Shown here in pieces: positions 12,813 to 16,988 of a stretch of 16,988 bases of DNA (positions are counted from its first letter, which is position 1; the number at the start of each line of letters is the position of its first letter). The notes beneath the pieces are model-generated. The model saw only the letters and a list, made by a program, of their open reading frames with translations. It was not told the origin of the DNA and ran no database searches. The DNA is from Bryobacterales bacterium. GTDB lineage: Bacteria > Acidobacteriota > Terriglobia > Bryobacterales > Bryobacteraceae. The stretch lies in contig JAEUQE010000201.1 of assembly GCA_016789785.1 (NCBI GenBank), positions 1 through 16,988 on the forward strand, given 5' to 3'. Made by a program: the position numbers and the translations under genes.

Positions 12813-14780
12813 TCACTGGCTGAGGTTCAAGTGTACGTTCGCACGGAAACGCGCCGCAACTTCTCTGGTGATGCGCGGCATGGATTCAATGCTCACCTCG
12901 CGCAAGTTCTCAAGGCCCGCCAGCATCCCGACTCCTGCGTTCGTCACTCCCGCGCACGACCACAGTGTGATGCGCTCCAGCGTACGGATTCCACTGAGCA
13001 ACTCCATGCTTCGATCCGTGATCCGTGTCTGGCCCGCATAGTAGGTCTTCAAGCGAGGCAATCGCGCGATGTGTTCCGTTGCCGCGTCACCGGTCTCGCG
13101 GCAGTACATGCACCACAGCGCTTCCAGGCGATCGCATGCGCCCACATGACGGAATCGGTCATCGGACACATCCATCGGCATGAACTCGTCCAGCGCGGGA
13201 AATGCAGGTAGCGTCGCCAGCGCCGCGTCATCCACATTCCTGCAACTCACGGAAAGACCGCGTAGCGCAGGCATCCGTGAGAGCCCGCGGAATCCAACGC
13301 CGGTCAGCCCGTAGCAGCGCCGGCCCCACAAATACTCAAGGCTTCGCGATGCGCTGAGTGCTAGAAAACCAGCATCCGTGGCACGCGTATCCTGACACAT
13401 GAGAAATCGCAGCCGGGGCAAGGCCGCGATGGCTTCCATCGTTTCGTCGCTCGCGTCAAAGCCGAGCCAACCGAGATTCGGCATCGCGCCGAGGTGCCGC
13501 AAGCCCGCCGCCGAGATCGCCAGTTTCGAATCATCCACATTCAGCGCGAACACACCATCGAGTGCTGAGAGTTGCTTCATCCCTTCATCGGTGAGCGCGC
13601 CGCGCAACAGCAGATACGTCGGGCCTGCCTCGAAACCCATCAACGAGTATTCCGGCACACCACCATGCCATGAGCGAAACATCGGGATCTCGCGCAGCAA
13701 GCTGAGGCCCGCATCGGTAACCAGTTGCCCCGACTTGAAGTGTGTCAGCTTCGTCTTCCCGGCCAGAGCCGCGATCACACCGTCGCCGGCGTGCGATCCC
13801 AATAGATTCACACGCTCCAACTTGTGACACTCGCCGAGGTGCGCAAGCCCCGCGTCCGAAACTCCGCTGTGATGATACAGCGAGAACTCGCGCAGATTCC
13901 GCAGTTGGCGCAACACACTCAGGCCGTCATCGCTGATACCGCATCCAGTGAGGTTCAGGCTTTCCATCCACGGTGCGCCGGCAAGGTGCCGCAGCCCACG
14001 GTCGGTAACACGCCGGCAGCCTTCCAAATCAAGCGTTCGAAGGTGTTCGAGTTTCGCCAGCTTTGCCAGAGTGCTGTCGGTGAGCTGACCGGCGGCACGC
14101 AGCCCGCTGATGCGCCTCGCACGCATCACCTCGAGGATCTCGTCCCAATCGCGCTCACGAAGTGGAGGCCTGGGCTCGATGCGGTTCTCCTTCCGGTCAA
14201 TGCGATAGAAGGGTGGCGTAGCGGTGAAACTGTCATCCCGCAATTCGGCGGCTCCCGGAGGTTGCGAGACGCTGGCTTCGAAGTCATCCCAATGGGCGAA
14301 CCCGTAGAGCGCGGCAACGAACCTGTGCGCGCTTTCCATCGTTAGTGGCGCAGCCGTGTGGATCTCGCCGGTCGCCGCGCTGAGCCGCTGCGCAATGCGT
14401 TCGCGAGCCTGCGCCGCGGTGAACATTCCGCCGAACAAGCGGTTCAGCCGTTGCAGCGCATCGGGGTCTTCGTGGTTGCAAGCCGCCACAAGATCCGCCG
14501 CCATCCGTTCATAGAACGCCAGCCTCGATGGCCACACGTCTTCGATGTAGCGTTTCATCGCACTCCACGACGGGAACCCTTGCTCCCTGGCGATGACGAA
14601 CTGAACGTCCGCGAGCAGAGGCTTGCGCGCTGCGTCTTCGCGGAACCGCGGACTCGCCGCTGACACGCGTGCGATTGCGTCGCTGTCGCCGCTCCGGCAC
14701 TGGCGCAGCAGATCCTTGGCCTGCTTGCGAAGTTGTTCGAGGGAAGGGCGCGCGGTCGCGCGCGGGAATGGTTCACTCAT
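12813..14780 (-). CDS. Leucine-rich repeat protein with LRKQAK/GFPSW N-terminal module
   Basis: A 655-aa protein without signal peptide, probably cytoplasmic. Residues 12-82 hold a module I know from ankyrin- and LRR-type proteins of Acidobacteriota and Planctomycetes: S-L-E-Q-L-R-K-Q-A-K-D-L-L, G-D-x-D-A-I-A-R, then V-I-A-R-E-Q-G-F-P-S-W. A more diverged second copy seems to follow at about 105-171 (D-A-L-Q-R-L-N-R-L ... A-L-Y-G-F-A-H-W-D-D-F). From about 235 to 645 run about 15 leucine-rich repeats of the cysteine-containing/AMN1 type, for example L-R-T-L-D-L-E-G-C-R-R-V-T-D-R-G-L. Such proteins are thought to act in protein-protein binding; the partner is unknown. AGGAG lies 6 bases before the ATG at 14778-14780. 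It lies 53 bp upstream of the aldolase-BMC pair on the same strand and may be co-transcribed with it. Confidence 0.88.
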   Translation of the reverse strand: MSEPFPRATARPSLEQLRKQAKDLLRQCRSGDSDAIARVSAASPRFREDAARKPLLADVQFVIAREQGFPSWSAMKRYIEDVWPSRLAFYERMAADLVAACNHEDPDALQRLNRLFGGMFTAAQARERIAQRLSAATGEIHTAAPLTMESAHRFVAALYGFAHWDDFEASVSQPPGAAELRDDSFTATPPFYRIDRKENRIEPRPPLRERDWDEILEVMRARRISGLRAAGQLTDSTLAKLAKLEHLRTLDLEGCRRVTDRGLRHLAGAPWMESLNLTGCGISDDGLSVLRQLRNLREFSLYHHSGVSDAGLAHLGECHKLERVNLLGSHAGDGVIAALAGKTKLTHFKSGQLVTDAGLSLLREIPMFRSWHGGVPEYSLMGFEAGPTYLLLRGALTDEGMKQLSALDGVFALNVDDSKLAISAAGLRHLGAMPNLGWLGFDASDETMEAIAALPRLRFLMCQDTRATDAGFLALSASRSLEYLWGRRCYGLTGVGFRGLSRMPALRGLSVSCRNVDDAALATLPAFPALDEFMPMDVSDDRFRHVGACDRLEALWCMYCRETGDAATEHIARLPRLKTYYAGQTRITDRSMELLSGIRTLERITLWSCAGVTNAGVGMLAGLENLREVSIESMPRITREVAARFRANVHLNLSQ

Positions 14781-14939
14781 ACCGATCTCCTTTCCAGGGG
14801 CCCGCTACCGCGCTCTCGGGCAGAAAGAAGATCAACTGACGATCGGATTCGAGAAACCGGTGGGCTCAGCCCTTTCCCGCGGCAAAGGTGCGCCCGGTGC
14901 GCACAGCGCTACCTTACCACACCCTGCCGGCGCGAACGC
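14781..14939. other. 159-bp intergenic region between TPR and LRR genes
   Basis: The stretch holds the strong ribosome site of the LRR gene (AAAGGAG, minus strand) and one hairpin, GTGCGC (14888-14893) with GCGCAC (14899-14904) around five bases, followed on the minus strand by CTTTG. This could be a weak terminator for the TPR gene. I see no convincing -35/-10 pair for the LRR gene. Confidence 0.4.
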
Positions 14940-16148
14940 TCAATCCTGCGGCACCCATTTCCGTTTCGCCTTCACATCTTCGATCAGGCATCGGATCCCC
15001 TGGTTGTCCACCGGATTCAGGAGCAACATGCGGTGAAACACGCCGGCTGCTTCCGAAAACCGATTCAGACGCCACAGACACAGGCCATAACCATTCATGC
15101 ACCGGAGGAACGGACGGTTGTTGATGCAGAACCACGGAAGCAGACCGTTGAACTTCGGCCCGAGCCATGACTCGCCAATCCGCACGCCCACTTCGTAGTG
15201 CCGCACGGCAATCTCCGGCCACCGGTCAAACCGCATGATCCCGAGATGAGCGTGCGCATCCAGGCAACGCAGATCTGCTTTGCAGATGGCCATCAGCATC
15301 TCGTATGCGCCGTTGAAGTCATCACCAACTTGCCAGCGTTCCATGGCATCAATGATGGGATCGGTATGGCGATTATCCGGATCCTCGCCAGGGATCACCT
15401 GCTCCATTTGGTAAATCCTGCGCGGCCCCAATCGCCGCACTCGCCGTTCCCATGCCAAGCCCTCTCGCGCCCACATTTCCTTTGATGGATCCCACATGCC
15501 GCATTCGTGCACCGGAAGCGGTTCCAGTTGAAGGGCGGCAGCATCCACCCGTGTGGATTCGACGGAGCCCGAGAGATAGTCGTGATTTCCATACTGCCAT
15601 CGCCGATCGACCCGCACCCGCACAATCTCGCCGGGAAGAGCAATCCAGCGCGAACTTGGGCGGAATGTAAGAATGTGTTGGCTTCCAAGCAAACGGCACT
15701 GCACCGCACTCACCGAAGCCGACACCACCACCAACTCAGCCTTACCGCCCGAGTGATCGTCCGCCGGCCCGGCTTCGCTCAGCGCTTCCAGCCGCGCAGA
15801 GGTCTTCGGGTGGGAGAGCGGCTTCAGAAGCATCCAGTTCCGGTACGCCGCCAGATCCCTCGCAGCTTTCGCATTTCGCGCAATGGTGACATCCGCGGCG
15901 GAGAGAGTGTAAGTCTTGCCATCGGCGCCCTTGCAGTTCACAAACAGGCCGCGGTAGAAGTTGCCGTCGTAGCCGAACTTGAGAATGGTAACGGGATGGC
16001 CTGCGATCGCGCCCTCACATGGTACAGTGACGTGTTCTTCAATCGCTCGCAGAAACTCCCATCGCCTGTCCTGATCGCCGACATCGTCGCGGCACACTTC
16101 GGGAGTCAACTGTTCCAGCGGCTCGGTTGTGGGTTTGCTCTTCTTCAT
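14940..16148 (-). CDS. TPR-type cytoplasmic protein, function unknown
   Basis: A 402-aa soluble protein without signal peptide. The N-terminal part (about residues 30-120) has a compact beta-rich segment with V-P-C-E-G-A-I, I-L-K-F-G-Y-D-G-N and a Y-R-N-W-M motif, similar to the calcium-binding/hypothetical domain seen in other bacterial cytoplasmic proteins. The C-terminal half is helical and tetratricopeptide-like, ending with N-R-P-F-L-R-C-M-N-G-Y-G-L-C-L-W-R-L at about 344 onward, A-A-G-V-F-H-R-M-L-L-L-N-P-V-D-N-Q-G-I-R and a basic tail. The N-P-x-D-N-x-G-x-R ending recurs in TPR proteins that track clustered events. ATG 16146-16148 is preferred; the frame continues upstream to an ATG at 16250 and beyond, but that DNA consists of palindromes and short repeats and lacks a good ribosome site. 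The exact start is uncertain and no enzymatic role is claimed. Confidence 0.7.
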   Translation of the reverse strand: MKKSKPTTEPLEQLTPEVCRDDVGDQDRRWEFLRAIEEHVTVPCEGAIAGHPVTILKFGYDGNFYRGLFVNCKGADGKTYTLSAADVTIARNAKAARDLAAYRNWMLLKPLSHPKTSARLEALSEAGPADDHSGGKAELVVVSASVSAVQCRLLGSQHILTFRPSSRWIALPGEIVRVRVDRRWQYGNHDYLSGSVESTRVDAAALQLEPLPVHECGMWDPSKEMWAREGLAWERRVRRLGPRRIYQMEQVIPGEDPDNRHTDPIIDAMERWQVGDDFNGAYEMLMAICKADLRCLDAHAHLGIMRFDRWPEIAVRHYEVGVRIGESWLGPKFNGLLPWFCINNRPFLRCMNGYGLCLWRLNRFSEAAGVFHRMLLLNPVDNQGIRCLIEDVKAKRKWVPQD

Positions 16149-16204
16149 CGAAATCTCTAACAGTCTAGCGAGGTCTTCGACCTCAAACCTATCAGGCGTC
16201 TCCT

Positions 16205-16228
16205 CTTTGCGGGCTTGGCGGCTTTGCG
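16205..16228 (-). repeat. Three degenerate CGCMAAG tandem repeats
   Basis: On the minus strand CGCAAAG (16228-16222), CGCCAAG (16220-16214) and CGCAAAG (16211-16205) recur at 8-9 bp intervals. Similar short degenerate arrays occur between genes in several phyla; function unknown. Confidence 0.5.
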
Positions 16229-16229
16229 A

Positions 16230-16258
16230 GATCTTCGTCTTCCAATCCATCGAAGATC
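16230..16258. repeat. 8-bp perfect inverted repeat upstream of the TPR gene
   Basis: GATCTTCG (16230-16237) and CGAAGATC (16251-16258) flank a 13-base spacer containing an ATG on the minus strand (16250-16248). It could be an operator or an RNA hairpin occluding that upstream start; neither is shown. Confidence 0.45.
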
Positions 16259-16520
16259 CGTGCGATGCCCTATCGCAGAGGCTCTTTGACGCGCCACCAG
16301 TTCCCACCCGGCCGCCAGGCGATCGGCAGGGATCGACGTGTGGTCCAACGAACGAGCGTCACGTTTCCACAACGCACTTTGCTCCGGCTGCCAGACCGTG
16401 CTCCACTCCGCGACCTCGCGCGCCCAGCGAAGTCTGCCGCATCGTAAGCCTGCTCTCGCGGCGCAGACGCTCCCTGTTATTCTGGGATCTGGAACTTCCG
16501 CGATCAACCCAAGGACTGGA

Positions 16521-16988
16521 ATGTTGAGATCCCCCTTCCGCAACGCAATCGTTTCCCTTGTTTTGACATGTTTTGGAGCAGCCCACGCGCAGGACCATCC
16601 TGACACGGTGCTGCGAGGCTCGAAACATTTTCGGCAGTCCGTGTTGGCTTCGGGATTGGCGAACCCATGGGAGATCACCTGGGGCCCGGACAACAAGATT
16701 TGGGTGACCGAGCGCACTGGCAAGCGCATTTCCCGCATTGATCCGAAGACCGGCGAGCGCAAGGTCGCGATCACACTCGATGAAGTGTCGGCGCCGGGTG
16801 GCCAGGATGGACTGCTCGGCATGGCGCTGCACCCCGGCCTGCTGCGCGGCAAGGAGAGCGGCCATGTCTACGTGGCGTACACCTACATCGATCAGGCCAA
16901 GGGCCCCGATCCGAACATCACCGACCCGAAGAGCCCGTACCGCTTCCTCTACATGAAAGTCGTCCGGCTCACCTACAATCCGAAGGAA
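16521..16988 (+). CDS. PQQ-dependent sugar dehydrogenase (GdhB-like), 5' part
   Basis: The first 156 codons of an exported six-bladed propeller dehydrogenase; the gene runs off the window. Residues 1-24 form a signal peptide (basic start, hydrophobic core S-L-V-L-T-C-F-G-A, cleavage after A-H-A). The segment V-L-A-S-G-L-A-N-P-W-E-I-T-W-G-P-D-N-K-I-W-V-T-E-R, the D-P-K-T-G-E and G-Q-D-G-L-L-G-M-A-L-H-P motifs match the soluble quinoprotein glucose/sorbosone dehydrogenase family, which oxidises aldoses or similar sugars in the periplasm using PQQ. The catalytic His and most calcium/PQQ ligands lie beyond the window. AAGGA at 16511-16515 with 5-base spacing supports the ATG at 16521. Substrate (glucose, sorbosone or other) cannot be decided. 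Confidence 0.9.
   Translation, partial: MLRSPFRNAIVSLVLTCFGAAHAQDHPDTVLRGSKHFRQSVLASGLANPWEITWGPDNKIWVTERTGKRISRIDPKTGERKVAITLDEVSAPGGQDGLLGMALHPGLLRGKESGHVYVAYTYIDQAKGPDPNITDPKSPYRFLYMKVVRLTYNPKE

Larger units (their letters stand above)
16149..16520. other. 372-bp divergent intergenic region with short repeats
   Basis: The space between the divergent TPR gene and the sugar dehydrogenase gene. I see no convincing gene in it. It holds three CGCMAAG repeats, an 8-bp inverted repeat and a small palindrome near 16170-16184 (GAGGTC-ttc-GACCTC), listed or discussed separately. Both promoters should lie here; for the + gene I see only a poor TATTCT at 16478-16483 without a matching -35. Confidence 0.5.

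Noticed and set aside
16157..16852. 231-codon minus-strand frame across the end of the window
   Set aside because: It is antisense to the sugar dehydrogenase start and shows no domain.

Overview
The window reads as a high-GC, gene-dense bacterial chromosome segment. The gene content suggests an Acidobacteriota member of the Solibacter/Bryobacter type: a very large secreted tricorn-like S41 protease, a Tat-exported aldo/keto reductase with a ferredoxin tail, DUF362 and DUF6599 proteins, a 'LRKQAK...GFPSW' N-terminal module fused to leucine-rich repeats, and a PQQ-type sugar dehydrogenase. This placement is inference from gene families; the window holds no rRNA or other phylogenetic marker. I saw no tRNA, rRNA, CRISPR array, transposase or integrase gene.

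Layout. 1-428 (+): C-terminal end of a PiT phosphate transporter. 433-2528 (-): AraC-type regulator and exported amidohydrolase-like protein, overlapping by 4 bp. 2576-5872 (-): 1098-aa tricorn-like protease. 5948-7294 (+): PLP class III aminotransferase related to glutamate-1-semialdehyde aminomutase, divergent from the protease. 7464-8546 (-): DUF362 protein with a Tat-like leader, divergent across 52 bp from 8599-9723 (+), a Tat-leader aldo/keto reductase with two 4Fe-4S motifs, followed 10 bp later by a DUF6599 protein (9734-10552). 10553-10852: a gene-free stretch between convergent genes, packed with hairpins and holding two inverted copies of one 22-bp palindromic unit (REP/BIME-like). 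10853-14780 (-): 2TM protein, bacterial microcompartment BMC-T shell protein, DHDPS/NAL-family aldolase and an LRR protein, in reverse transcription order. 14940-16148 (-): TPR-type protein. 16521-16988 (+): start of a soluble PQQ-dependent sugar dehydrogenase, cut by the window end.

The most interesting part is 11144-12759. A class I aldolase of the dihydrodipicolinate synthase family ends in a linker plus a short amphipathic helix that looks like a BMC encapsulation peptide. Its stop codon lies directly against, and perhaps inside, the start of a tandem-domain BMC-T shell gene. This looks like a small 'satellite' microcompartment locus pairing one cargo enzyme with one shell protein; no BMC-H or BMC-P gene is in the window. 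Second-tier observations are the REP-like hairpin cluster, an amidohydrolase that appears to have lost several metal ligands, and a near-consensus promoter for the DUF362 gene lying partly inside the first codons of the divergent reductase gene.
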